NCBI RefSeq assembly: GCF_900111985.1 | Contig: NZ_FOKI01000003.1 | Location: forward strand, 124,001-188,000 | DNA from: Clostridium frigidicarnis | GTDB lineage: Bacteria > Bacillota > Clostridia > Clostridiales > Clostridiaceae | DNA: 64,000 bases | Reading direction: 5' to 3' | Shown: positions 29,401-37,206 of the stretch, in pieces | Layout: every line of letters begins with the position of its first letter | Position numbering within the stretch: position 1 is the first letter of the stretch | The notes under the pieces: model-generated | The model's database searches: none | Told to the model about the DNA's origin: nothing | The model's input: the letters and a program-made list of their open reading frames with translations, nothing else | Translations under genes and position numbers: made by a program

Positions 29401-29727
29401 ATCCATTTTATCAACTATAGTTTTTACTTCTTCAGTAAATACTTTGTCAGCATATCCACCTATGTTAACTAAAGCTTCTTGAGAAGCAACCTTATCATAT
29501 TGAGCTAATCTTTCTGCAGCGTATTGTACTCTATGGTAGTTAGCAAATATAGGATTTGCTTCTAACTTAGTTGTGTACTCTGCTATTACAGCTTTTAAAT
29601 CCTCTGCTGTTGCTTTGCTTTCATCGTCTACTACTGTAGCCATAGCTGTCACTGATGGTGCAACTATTCCTGCTACTGAACTTGCAGCTAAAACTGCGCC
29701 TAAAAATCTTTTTTGTGTATCCTTCAC
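26452..29727 (-). CDS. S-layer-like protein, probable major surface protein
   Basis: 1091 residues from a GTG start (29727) preceded by GGAGGG. Signal peptide cut after about AMA30; helical domain 31-230 (QYAAERLAQYD, GRLDVWGKAIVFEVDPNY, ATDAIIKVADLRKAGKL); Ig-like domains from ~232 (KNGREIEVKFNKAVSKDSA); helical linker 880-990 with Ala-rich repeats; a final beta domain with VTGVAAGTSTITVEVKDANG, like bacterial Ig-like Big_2. Codon choice is more uniform (many GCT, GTT, ACT codons) than in the paralogs at 15279-25967, as is common in highly expressed genes, so this may be the dominant surface-layer protein; that is inference. Leader palindrome at 29756, terminator at 26364. Closest partner is the gene at 4506. 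Confidence 0.85.
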   Translation of the reverse strand: MKDTQKRFLGAVLAASSVAGIVAPSVTAMATVVDDESKATAEDLKAVIAEYTTKLEANPIFANYHRVQYAAERLAQYDKVASQEALVNIGGYADKVFTEEVKTIVDKMDGFASSKSMATYDELVTKDIKAMENKENAEYLMGRLDVWGKAIVFEVDPNYVVATDAIIKVADLRKAGKLDEAQKQVDVAKKAIKEIKTYAVNGAYLEASLKVEIDAIENEIAKQDLHVTSVVAKNGREIEVKFNKAVSKDSAEKVENYEFASANSDAKTIDADEAELQDDNKTVKLTLKDNLTLNNKTNAKYLVKVHDVVTDNDKNMDDFSEIIALFDNVKPEVTGLEYTDSDTVRINFSEPINAADGAAASSAVKVKLNGATVSVKSSAFKLDDDKMYLELSKSAANLEKDKTYSIEIDGLTDYAANSLTKFTGDITFKKDDVDPEVEKIETLSPTDFKVTFSEKIKLQRATEKDEEKNVLSKGFSVKVDGKDAENIEIKDNEKLKDADDKTFTVKIKDANFKEGNHTVTIYGFTDLSDNKGESVTEEVNFEKSHPVLENTTPEYKTMSIKDKDGKIVSHKFAVYTFDRDVEVSNKDVTVKHVDSDGVTKEDPATLHDSKELSSLESYEIAVDINNLEEAKYNFDLEKVNVVDVYGQDVEKINLQFTKSANGSKAEVAGFVKNNQEGTDQSKKNKVVVKFNEDLTTSALDASKYTVDGIQAFEKAELKGDKKTLELTLKDGVIKTSGQKVLAVTGVNGVKDFNDNVIKGTKIEFVENERPVIDKAEVISYNTVKLTMSEVVNDFKGKPLEVKINGNKVKEDVTVTGKGTDTLVIKLHSADELRNSSDKVTIDVLEADTTNSIADKEGNNAEKTTINAEVNFDSLLADAIKKVEAYEDGTGTLDDAQKAVDDLKDGSADKINLQARIDAKKGEAAEAEKTKAKEELNAAIITATDAMNDVSVTEGVVAGNTIVGSKATLDTAIKVAKAAVDDKDSTTKDLTEAKTTLKTAVDTFKAAKVVAITGLNDITITGTASDESNTIGLADVTKTVVTSSKTEFATVELSGKNVKVTGVAAGTSTITVEVKDANGHVIEVGSFVVTVS

Positions 29728-29755
29728 AATAATTCCCTCCTAATAAATAAAACAT

Positions 29756-29771
29756 ATATTTTTAAAAATAC
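29756..29771 (-). promoter_or_regulatory. Conserved leader palindrome ATATTTTTAAAAATAC
   Basis: Same element as at 7211 and 18541, about 30 nt before the GTG start. Confidence 0.45.
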
Positions 29772-30569
29772 ATTTGACTATATAAAATCCTTAAAGCTTG
29801 TCCTTAAGGATATGTCAACATAATATGAAATGTTTAATTGCAAACTAATATGTAATTAGATCAACATTTAAACTTTTATCAATGAATGTACTGGCATTCA
29901 TTATTTTGGAAAAATATAATTTAAAAACCAATCATAATAATTATTACCTTAAAAATAAAATTATTCATAATAAAGAAATAATTACTAAGCAAGTTTAATT
30001 ATACTATGTTGCTTGTACCATTGCAATATATTTTTTGACAGTGGAATCCTCCACATTATGTAATATAATTGCCTATCTAAGCTGTACTTATATAGTTTCT
30101 ACATAAAACCATAAAATCCTTTATTTTATTTATTTACATATTTTTTTGAAATTATATTATAAAATTAAATTTATACAAAAAATAACCTATATTTACTCAC
30201 TTTAACATATGAAATATATCATATTTTGTGACTTCTTATACTATATAGTCGGTTTATTCTACAAATACTTTAGTGTTATTTATAAAAAAATATAATTTTT
30301 TTTTATAATTTAATTAAATTTATTATTTTTTTGTGAAATTATTTCATATTAATGATAAATTTACCTTAATTTCTTTACTTTTCTTCTATTTTTTATGTAT
30401 TATCTATATTAAAGAGTTATATCTATACTTTTTTTACAAACTTAAATATTTTATATAGAACAACTCTTCTTTTAGATAATATCTTTTTTTATAATCATAT
30501 AAATATTGTTATACTACCCAGTACAATACATATTTCACAATAAAATCTATTATATTAAGGTAGGAATTT
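29772..30569. other. Long AT-rich gene-free stretch
   Basis: About 800 bases upstream of the 1091-residue gene with no credible reading frame or RNA gene. It presumably contains that gene's promoter, but no single -35/-10 pair stands out because the DNA is almost entirely A+T. Confidence 0.5.
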
Positions 30570-30696
30570 TTTTAAATTGAGAATTGACGATTGACGATTA
30601 TTGTTGGAAGTCATGGACTTCCTAAATATAAAGTTGAAGGTTGAGAGTTAAAAGTTTAGGTTGAAAATCACAGATTTGAAATTTCATAATATCCTA
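30570..30696 (+). repeat. Type-B dispersed repeat
   Basis: AATTGAGAATTGACGATTG, GGAAGTCATGGACTTCC, AAGTTGAAGGTTGAGAG, GTTGAAAATCACAGATT; the right arm is missing. Confidence 0.7.
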
Positions 30697-30705
30697 CAAA
30701 GTAAA

Positions 30706-30733
30706 AAAACATAGAGATTTCTCCCTATGTTTT
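30706..30733 (-). terminator. Terminator of the solute-binding lipoprotein gene
   Basis: AAAACATAG / CTATGTTTT stem, T-run TTTTTTTAC on the minus strand, 55 nt after the stop. Confidence 0.8.
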
Positions 30734-30788
30734 CAGACTCCTATACAATCACTATTAAATATAAACACTCGCTCAAAAATTCAACTCA

Positions 30789-31691
30789 TCACTCAACGAA
30801 TTTATCGCTTCCTGGCATTACACTTTTAATTTCTTTTCTTGAAAGCAAAGCCCTATTTTTTCTCATAACATTCATAGCTTCTTCTCCTAGAACCCAATCT
30901 ACAAATTCCTTATGTTGAGGTTTTACTTCTTTATTATCAATAAGAGCAACACCTTCTGCCATAACATTAATAGGATTTGAGTATATAAGTTCTACATTTC
31001 CATCGTCCCATGCAGAGAATAACCCTTCATAATCTGGAACAATAACTATTCCAACTTCTTCATTGTTTAAAACCTCTGCTATGCCATGATTAAATTTTGA
31101 TGTATGTTTTGCATTTTCATATATTTTTTCTGTATTACCTTTTCCTAATGCTTTTACTATTTCTTCATACATTGTGGTATCTTCGCTTGGCATTATTACC
31201 TTATTCTTATACTCATCCTTTTGTAGATCATTAAAATCCTTTGGTAAACTTAAGTTTTCTTTCTTTAATATTTCTTTATTATATGCTATAACTGGAGTAA
31301 ACCCTCCAATGCCTATATAATAATTATCATTGTTTTTATACTGATCTTTTATATTGTCATATTCCTTTGACTTATACTGATACAATTTATCTTCCTTTTG
31401 TAACTTTTTAAGGTCCGTTTCACTTAATCCATATACAATATCCACTTCATCTTTATCTATAGCATCCTCTATACCCTGAAAGTCATAGACCTTAGATTCA
31501 ACAATGGTATTGGGATAATAGATATTAAATGTATCTATTAGCTCTTTTAGATAATCTCCATCTAATGTAGTTCCTATCTTTATTATTGTCTTTTCCTGAG
31601 TTGCCACATCCATCTTTTTATTAACAGATGAGCATCCCCCTAATGTAAACATAAAAACACTCAACATAGCTATTGAAATAAATTTCTTCAT
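30789..31691 (-). CDS. Extracellular solute-binding lipoprotein (ABC-type)
   Basis: 300 residues. Lipoprotein signal with lipobox TLGGC, acylated Cys20. The remainder has the two-lobed type-2 binding-protein pattern: IIKIGTTLDGDYLKELID, GFTPVIAYNKE, then FVDWVLGEEAMNVM close to the end, as in the iron/putrescine-type family 1 binding proteins. It would hold a ligand outside the membrane for an ABC importer. No permease or ATPase gene is adjacent, so it is an orphan; the ligand is unknown. ATG with AAAGGAT upstream; a type-A palindrome lies between this and the gene upstream. Terminator at 30706 makes it a single-gene unit. Confidence 0.75.
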   Translation of the reverse strand: MKKFISIAMLSVFMFTLGGCSSVNKKMDVATQEKTIIKIGTTLDGDYLKELIDTFNIYYPNTIVESKVYDFQGIEDAIDKDEVDIVYGLSETDLKKLQKEDKLYQYKSKEYDNIKDQYKNNDNYYIGIGGFTPVIAYNKEILKKENLSLPKDFNDLQKDEYKNKVIMPSEDTTMYEEIVKALGKGNTEKIYENAKHTSKFNHGIAEVLNNEEVGIVIVPDYEGLFSAWDDGNVELIYSNPINVMAEGVALIDNKEVKPQHKEFVDWVLGEEAMNVMRKNRALLSRKEIKSVMPGSDKFVE

Positions 31692-31719
31692 ACTTTACTA
31701 TCCTTTCTGCATTGGTTTA

Positions 31720-31771
31720 AGGCACACGAAATAGACTAGCATACTGCCTTGTTATTTTTTTGAATGTGCCT
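31720..31771. repeat. Type-A palindromic repeat
   Basis: 52 bp, ends AGGCACA / TGTGCCT, inner AGACTAGCATACTG and CTTGTTATTTTTTTG. In the leader of the lipoprotein gene. Confidence 0.75.
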
Positions 31772-31866
31772 AATATTATATCTATATTTTAACTTAATGC
31801 TACAATATTTAAAACATATATTAAATTATAAATTTTAGTGAAAAGTTATGATTTCTTATATGGTTT

Positions 31867-32100
31867 TTAATTGTAAAGTGCTGCATTGCTTTTTACATTT
31901 AATTCTTTTATATGACCTAAATCTGATAAATCCTTCCCATTATACTCTTTTAAAAATGTTAATAAGGATGTTCTAGTTACCTTAAGTCTCCCAAGCTTCA
32001 TTGCCCTCAAAACCCCCATACTAATTAAATCATATGCTGAATTCCTATTAATCTTTAAGATTTTTGATATCTCATCAACAGTGTATAAATATTCATTCAT
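31867..32100 (-). CDS. Excisionase-like helix-turn-helix protein
   Basis: 77 residues. The N-terminal 55 form a winged-helix of the excisionase/MerR-like HTH_17 type: YTVDEISKILKINRNSAYDL, then ISMGVLRAMKLGRLKVTRTS. Such proteins bind DNA in excision of mobile elements or regulate nearby genes. GGGGGG-type ribosome site. It follows the XRE-like gene by 22 nt and the two form an operon. No integrase is near, so this may be a relic of an integrated element or an ordinary small regulator. Confidence 0.7.
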   Translation of the reverse strand: MNEYLYTVDEISKILKINRNSAYDLISMGVLRAMKLGRLKVTRTSLLTFLKEYNGKDLSDLGHIKELNVKSNAALYN

Positions 32101-32122
32101 TTTTTACTCCCCCCTTATTAAT

Positions 32123-32338
32123 TCAACAAAATATATCGCTTACCCTAACCCCAAAAGCTTTCGCTATCAATATTTGATTTCTTTTTATAGGATAGTTTCT
32201 TCCAGTTTCCCAACGCCAAAATGACTTTTGATTTGTAATGCACACTTCTGCTGCCTCCCTTTGTGTCCACTTCTTAACCCTTCTTAAAAATTGTATTCTT
32301 TCATTCCAAACTAGGGTTCTAGTATCTTGTATTGCCAT
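32123..32338 (-). CDS. Small XRE-family DNA-binding protein
   Basis: 71 residues forming one helix-turn-helix domain: WTQREAAEVCITNQKSFWRW followed by NYPIKRNQILIAKAFGVRVSDIF, ending in the VSDIF pattern typical of Cro/C1-like repressors. GAAGGGA lies 10 nt before the ATG. First gene of a two-gene unit with the excisionase-like gene. Target unknown; autoregulation is the usual mode. Confidence 0.75.
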   Translation of the reverse strand: MAIQDTRTLVWNERIQFLRRVKKWTQREAAEVCITNQKSFWRWETGRNYPIKRNQILIAKAFGVRVSDIFC

Positions 32339-32564
32339 AAAACATCATTCCCTTCAATTTCGTAAATTCCTTTAATTTACGTATTTATATTTATTGAAAC
32401 GATAGAATTCGTTCCCCTCTTTACTTACAATATATCACCTTTGTGTAATTGTTTACAAATCCCATTTTTCTGTAAAATATTTGGTTTTTTAAGATTATTA
32501 TACAAAAACTTACTTTCTTATGCACTTATCTTATGTTTTTCCCACTGTTGCCGTTTATGACGTT

Positions 32565-32757
32565 ACAATTAAGAATTGACAGTTGTTGTTGAAAGTCACG
32601 GACTTCCTCAATATAAAGTTGAAGGTTGAGAGTGGAAAGTTGAAAGTTTAGGTTGAAAATCACAGATTTTCTTTAATTGTATTTTTCATTTTTAAAATCT
32701 TCCTAAGAAGATTTATCCTTCAATTGTCAATTCTCAATCATCAATTGTAAACTCAAA
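32565..32757 (+). repeat. Type-B dispersed repeat, full copy
   Basis: AATTAAGAATTGACAGTTG left arm; GAAAGTCACGGACTTCC; GTTGAAAGTTTAGG; CTTCCTAAGAAGATTTATCC; right arm CAATTGTCAATTCTCAATC. A right-end fragment (CTTGTCACTTGCAACTTG) recurs at 32860-32888, abutting the DHHW gene stop. No gene in 32339-32890. Confidence 0.75.
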
Positions 32758-32806
32758 AGCCCTTCAACACAGCATCTTATGATTAAAAATTTCTATACAT
32801 CAAAAA

Positions 32807-32830
32807 AGCTGAAATTTTAAAATTTCAGCT
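32807..32830 (-). terminator. Terminator of the MBOAT/DHHW operon
   Basis: Perfect palindrome AGCTGAAATTTT / AAAATTTCAGCT; TTTTTTG tail on the minus strand. Confidence 0.85.
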
Positions 32831-32890
32831 CTCTTATTAATCACCCCAAAACTTACAACTCATAACTTGTCACTTGCAACTTGTAATTTT

Positions 32891-34006
32891 TTACTCAAAA
32901 TACAAGTTCATATTGTCCATATATCTTTCAACCATTTCAACTATAACTACATCTGGTTTATTTTCTTCTATTACTTGTTTATTAAAGTATACATCCTCAA
33001 AATTAAGTCTTGTCCCCCAATAATAAGTTACCTCACTAAAATTCTCTGATAAAAATGGTATTAGTGATGCTGAAAATGAATCTCTAAAAACAACTGCCTT
33101 AGGCAATGTTTTATCTTTATTTACTGTTTTTATTATTTTTTCATTTTCATCATTTATAACATATTCATAGTTTGGACTGTTATTTTCTATATAAGTTATT
33201 ATATCATCTGTATAACCGTCTATAAGAAGCATACTGGACAAGTCATAAACCTTATCTTTTCCTACACTTTTCCCAATCTTAAAGTCTTTTGGTGATGTTT
33301 TATATTTAGGTATCTTCTTATTTATTTCATTTATTATTTCCTTATAAGCAATGTATGCTCCATAATGATCCCAATGGGTATCTCTTTTACAGTATAACTG
33401 ATTATTATCTTTTTCTTTCTTTAAAGCTTCTCTTAAATCTATAACGTTTAAATCCGTATTGCTCTTCATATAATTAAAAAAATCTTGTATACAGCCGTTT
33501 TCTCTTGCTTTTTTTATATCCTCTGGCATATATTCTGGATAAATTGTGTTCTTGTTTGGTGGTACTGTAAGAACTAGCTCTATACCTTGAGCTTTAAGAT
33601 ACTTTTCTTTTGCCATTAAGTTTCTTTTCATATCCTCTAGTATTTCATTTGTATATATCTTATCTCCTGTGTAACAACTAGTTGTTTCTTTTAAAAATAA
33701 CCAGTCATCTTTTCCCACTATGACTTTATCTCCTGTCATCATATTAAATGCCTTATATTTAAATACTGCATTTAGTTTTATGAGTTCATTTCTAGTATTA
33801 AAACTGTTTGTAAAATATTTATCCAAATCTTTATAATAATCCTTATTTATTTTACCCTCACTTAAAATTTGTGGTTTTTCCACTTTTTCTTCATTCCCTA
33901 TGGTTTTATCACTTGGTTTTAGTATTGTAAATATTAGTGGAATTATTATAATAGATAAAAATATTATTATCCTAATTGCCATATATATTTTAGCTTTCTT
34001 ATTCAT
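32891..34006 (-). CDS. DHHW/AlgJ-like secreted O-acetyltransferase partner
   Basis: 371 residues. One N-terminal membrane helix (about 6-26), then an SGNH-like extracytoplasmic domain of the DHHW/AlgX-AlgJ type: DWLFLKETTSCYTGD, LVLTVPPNKNTIYPE, CKRDTHWDHYGAYIAY (the catalytic Asp-x-His), and the Ser block VVFRDSFSASLIPFL. It should receive acetyl groups from the MBOAT protein encoded just upstream and place them on a secreted glycan. I start at ATG 34006 with GGAG 6 nt upstream; a TTG 12 nt earlier has no spacing for that site. It follows the MBOAT gene stop by 19 nt. Terminator at 32807. Confidence 0.85.
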   Translation of the reverse strand: MNKKAKIYMAIRIIIFLSIIIIPLIFTILKPSDKTIGNEEKVEKPQILSEGKINKDYYKDLDKYFTNSFNTRNELIKLNAVFKYKAFNMMTGDKVIVGKDDWLFLKETTSCYTGDKIYTNEILEDMKRNLMAKEKYLKAQGIELVLTVPPNKNTIYPEYMPEDIKKARENGCIQDFFNYMKSNTDLNVIDLREALKKEKDNNQLYCKRDTHWDHYGAYIAYKEIINEINKKIPKYKTSPKDFKIGKSVGKDKVYDLSSMLLIDGYTDDIITYIENNSPNYEYVINDENEKIIKTVNKDKTLPKAVVFRDSFSASLIPFLSENFSEVTYYWGTRLNFEDVYFNKQVIEENKPDVVIVEMVERYMDNMNLYFE

Positions 34007-34025
34007 TATTATCTCCAATCCTTCA

Positions 34026-35459
34026 TTAAAATCTGAAGTAAATAAATGGATTGTAGCTTGAAGCCACCATATAACTTATTGATATAATAAAAACTGCAAA
34101 TAATACTATATCCTTAAATATCACTACGCAATTTGATAGATAAGAATTTTTATCTCTTATCTTTAGGTATGTATTCTTTATAAAAGGAGTGGATATTATT
34201 ACTGCCAATATAAATGCTAATATAACTTGTCCATTTATATAATTCATACAATTATTTATATCTATATCTGTAACATTAAAATCAAACATTTTTTTAAGTA
34301 CATCTAAAGCATTGTGCATTCCTTCTACTCTAAAAAATACCCATCCAACAATTACAACTAATAATGTATATACTCTTCCTATGAAAGGATTTTTTATATT
34401 TATTATTTTTGTTCTTTCAAGTATCATAAAAAGTCCATGGAATAATCCCCATGCTATAAAGCACCAGCTTGCTCCATGCCATATTCCTGTGGCAAAGAAT
34501 ACTATAAATAGATTTATATATGTTCTATATTTACCTTTTCTGTTTCCACCTAGTGGTATATATAAATAATCTTTGAACCATGTGGATAGGGATATATGCC
34601 ATCTTCTCCAGAATTCTTGTATGCTTTTTGATATGTATGGGTAGTTAAAATTTTCTTTAAAGTTAAATCCAAACATTTTACCAAGTCCTATTGCCATATC
34701 CGAATATGCTGAGAAATCATAAAATATCTGCATCATGTAACATAATATAGCCATCCACCCTGACAATGTTCCTACTGTGGATATATCTTTAAATATGCTA
34801 TCAGTTATGAATCCCAATGTATTGGCTATAAACATCTTCTTAAAAAATCCAACAATAAACCTTGTTATTCCTTCATACATTAAAGGTAAGCTATGTTTTC
34901 TGTAGCTTATTTCTTTTTCTACATCTATATACCTAACTATAGGGCCGGCTATTAATTGAGGAAAAAGTGCTACATATAAAGCTAGGTTTATTATGTTTTT
35001 TTGAACCTTAACTTCTTTTCTATATACGTCTATTACATAGGAAAGTATTTGAAATGTGAAAAACGATATTCCTATTGGAAGCATTATATCTATGTAATTT
35101 ATTTTTCCTTCTAATATAAATAATGATGTAAATTTATTTATATTACTTATTGCAAAATTTATGTATTTGTAAAATCCCAATATACCTAAATCAATTACTA
35201 CTGTGAAAATCAATGTTATTTTTCTTAACATTATGTTTTTGTTATCTAATTTATTGATTATAAATGCCAAAATATAGTTTATAACTATTTCTAAAAGCAT
35301 TATTGTAATGAACCTTGGCTCTCCCCATGCATAAAAAACTAAACTACTTATTAATAGCCATAAATTTTTTAATTTTATAGTAGGAATTATGTAATACCCA
35401 CCCAAAACCACAGGGAAAAACATAAACAAAAATACGGCTGATGTAAATACCATTCCCAT
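34026..35459 (-). CDS. MBOAT O-acetyltransferase (AlgI/PatA-like), second copy
   Basis: 477 residues, multi-helix membrane enzyme. The MBOAT blocks FWRRWHISLSTWFKDYLYIP, IPLGGNRKGKYRT and TGIWHGASWCFIAWG are intact, including both conserved His. It forms an operon with the DHHW gene 19 nt downstream. Family role: carrying acetyl across the membrane for glycan O-acetylation. It is only distantly similar to the MBOAT protein at 8748 and uses a different partner family, so the two systems may modify different polymers. ATG start with GGAGGC upstream. Confidence 0.88.
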   Translation of the reverse strand: MGMVFTSAVFLFMFFPVVLGGYYIIPTIKLKNLWLLISSLVFYAWGEPRFITIMLLEIVINYILAFIINKLDNKNIMLRKITLIFTVVIDLGILGFYKYINFAISNINKFTSLFILEGKINYIDIMLPIGISFFTFQILSYVIDVYRKEVKVQKNIINLALYVALFPQLIAGPIVRYIDVEKEISYRKHSLPLMYEGITRFIVGFFKKMFIANTLGFITDSIFKDISTVGTLSGWMAILCYMMQIFYDFSAYSDMAIGLGKMFGFNFKENFNYPYISKSIQEFWRRWHISLSTWFKDYLYIPLGGNRKGKYRTYINLFIVFFATGIWHGASWCFIAWGLFHGLFMILERTKIINIKNPFIGRVYTLLVVIVGWVFFRVEGMHNALDVLKKMFDFNVTDIDINNCMNYINGQVILAFILAVIISTPFIKNTYLKIRDKNSYLSNCVVIFKDIVLFAVFIISISYMVASSYNPFIYFRF

Positions 35460-35535
35460 GCCTCCTTAAACTAAAATTAATGGTAATTTCTACAATTAAC
35501 CTAAGTATAATACCACAAATGTACTATTATTACAA

Positions 35536-35608
35536 TTTCAACTCCCCATTCAATATATAACTCTTATCATTTGTAACTTGTAACTTGCCACTTACAACTT
35601 GTCACTTT
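35536..35608 (+). repeat. Type-B dispersed repeat, right-end fragment
   Basis: ATTTCAACTCCCCATTCAA, then TTGTAACTTGTAACTTGCC and CTTGTCAC. Upstream of the second MBOAT gene. Confidence 0.45.
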
Positions 35609-35629
35609 TATCTTTTTCAATGAAAAAGA

Positions 35630-35652
35630 GCAGAATCTTCAAAAGATCCTGC
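35630..35652 (-). terminator. Terminator after the 188-residue unknown gene
   Basis: GCAGAATCTT / AAGATCCTGC stem with two G-U pairs and loop CAA; TCTTTTTC tail on the minus strand. Confidence 0.85.
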
Positions 35653-35817
35653 CTTAAATGTTGTTAAATTAGCTTTTACTTTATCCCTAGTTTGGAACTC
35701 TATATGTATATAGATATCATCTTCCATTAAGAATGTGTAATCCATATCAATTAGTAGTTCCGATTTTTGAAATATTACACAGATTTTAAAGTCTGTTTTG
35801 TTATTAATCTTTATCAA
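35653..35817 (-). pseudogene. Possible fragment of an Rpn-type nuclease gene
   Basis: A short frame overlapping the end of the 188-residue gene reads LLIDMDYTFLMEDDIYIHIE followed by FQT, which looks like the PD-(D/E)XK core of Rpn/COG5464 proteins. Only a TTG could start it, and the frame runs straight into the terminator hairpin at 35630. Most likely a remnant left beside the unknown gene. Short, so uncertain. Confidence 0.35.
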
Positions 35818-36370
35818 ATATATCTTTTATAAACCTCTCAAAGTTTTCCCTTTGAGTATGTTTATTATCTTGATATATTTGCTTTGAAGTTACTCTACTA
35901 TTTAAATTTCTAGCATCTAATGAGTCCATTTCATAAAACTTATCTTTTTCATACAAATATCTTAGAGTTTTACCTATTTCTAAAAGACTTTCGTAATGCA
36001 CTCCGTTAGAAAACCCTCTTATTCTTGAACTATCCATATATTCTTTAGGAAAAAATAAAGATTTAGCCAGCCATCCTTTGCTTGCACTCTCTCTTTTTGT
36101 ACAATTTGTTAAAACAAAATTCAGATACTCTGTAAATTCCGTAAATCTTCCTGTATGAGTCTTTATTCCAACGATAGGATACCATAATCCTTTAATTTTT
36201 CCACTATTGGTTCCTGAAGATCTAAAAAAAGGTAAGGTTACTCTTTCTATTCCATAGGTATATTTAATGCTTACATCTATTAGACCAATCATTCTAAAAT
36301 GTTTGGTAGAATACACATTTGCTCTGAAGCTTTCAGGATATATTTTTAATATCCTAATTGAACTTGCCAC
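35804..36370 (-). CDS. Unknown 188-residue protein downstream of the kinase
   Basis: GTG start at 36370 chosen from GAGGAGGT about 7 nt upstream. I do not recognise the family. It has no signal peptide or membrane helix. The N-terminal half is beta-rich and basic (SIRILKIYPESFRANVYSTK, KYTYGIERVTLPFFRSSG); the C-terminal half is helical and charged, ending KHTQRENFERFIKDIFDKD. It contains several Ser/Thr-Arg-rich stretches. It is third in line after an RS-repeat gene and a protein kinase gene, separated from the kinase by a hairpin at 36417, so it may be a further component, or simply a neighbour with its own transcript. Terminator at 35630. Confidence 0.6.
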   Translation of the reverse strand: MASSIRILKIYPESFRANVYSTKHFRMIGLIDVSIKYTYGIERVTLPFFRSSGTNSGKIKGLWYPIVGIKTHTGRFTEFTEYLNFVLTNCTKRESASKGWLAKSLFFPKEYMDSSRIRGFSNGVHYESLLEIGKTLRYLYEKDKFYEMDSLDARNLNSRVTSKQIYQDNKHTQRENFERFIKDIFDKD

Positions 36371-36416
36371 AATATATACCTCCTCTGTTTAATCTATTCC
36401 ACTATTTAGGAATAAA

Positions 36417-36452
36417 CCATGTGATATTATAGGTACCATCAAAATCACATGG
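36417..36452 (-). terminator. Hairpin between kinase and unknown gene
   Basis: CCATGTGAT / ATCACATGG, 9 bp perfect, 18-nt loop containing GGTACC. The T-run is weak (TTTATTCC), so it may attenuate or stabilise rather than fully terminate. Confidence 0.5.
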
Positions 36453-36465
36453 CTTATTTAAAAAA

Positions 36466-37179
36466 TTAATTCATATTTTTAATTTTTTCAAGTTGATTTT
36501 TTATTTCTTTAATATTTTTATAACTAGGGTCAATACCCATGAGTTTTCTTAGGAAAATTTTTTCTTCTAAATTTAAATCAAGTTCTTCATACCAAGGCCT
36601 TTCTTCTGAGTCGGTTTCTTCATAAGATGAATAGTATAAGTGAATTAAAAAATCACCTAGAAACCAATAATCCATCTTTTTTACATATCTTTTATGATCT
36701 ATAATTCTAGCCAAACCAAAGTCAATTAAAGCTATCTCTTTATTTTTCTTTAGTATTACATTAGGAAGTCTAATATCTCGGTGTACTATATTATTATTGT
36801 GCAATACCTCTATCAGTTCTAAAAGTTGACTACCAACTTTGTAAATTTCATCTTTGCTAAACTTATATCTATCTCTAGCTAACAAATCCTCAAATACTCT
36901 TCCCTCTATATATTCCAATATATAGCCTTCTCTGTACTTATCTTTAAATTTTGATATAAATTTTGGGAAATTTGGATTATCTAAGCCTTGTAATATCTGC
37001 TTCTCATAAAACAATTTTTTTCTAGTTTGTCTAAGCATCTCTTTTTTTAATTGTTTTATTACACATTTTTCACCTTTATCATTTATAGCTAAATATACAA
37101 TACCATATCGCCCTTCGCCTATTATTTTAAGGATAGAATATCCATTTACTATTTCCTTGACTCTATAATATTTATCCAT
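36466..37179 (-). CDS. Hanks-type serine/threonine protein kinase, soluble, minimal
   Basis: 237 residues with the kinase landmarks in order: G-loop GEGRYGIVY (21-29), Lys42 in VIKQL, Glu59, HRDIRLPN (133-140) with catalytic Asp135 and Asn140, and DFG at 153-155. Residue 137 is Arg where Ser/Thr kinases usually have Lys (DxKxxN). No APE motif is clear and the C-lobe is short. There are no PASTA domains or membrane helix, unlike PrkC/Stk1, so it is a cytoplasmic enzyme. The gene lies 27 nt after a serine/arginine-repeat gene, whose product is an obvious candidate substrate (inference). The ribosome site is weak (GTGAAAAAGT), suggesting low output relative to the RS protein. Hairpin at 36417. 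Confidence 0.85.
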   Translation of the reverse strand: MDKYYRVKEIVNGYSILKIIGEGRYGIVYLAINDKGEKCVIKQLKKEMLRQTRKKLFYEKQILQGLDNPNFPKFISKFKDKYREGYILEYIEGRVFEDLLARDRYKFSKDEIYKVGSQLLELIEVLHNNNIVHRDIRLPNVILKKNKEIALIDFGLARIIDHKRYVKKMDYWFLGDFLIHLYYSSYEETDSEERPWYEELDLNLEEKIFLRKLMGIDPSYKNIKEIKNQLEKIKNMN

Positions 37180-37206
37180 ATTAATACTTTTTCACAAAAA
37201 TACTTA

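Noticed and set aside
31867-32338. Prophage or integrative element
   Set aside because: Two small HTH genes only; no integrase, structural genes or attachment repeats nearby.
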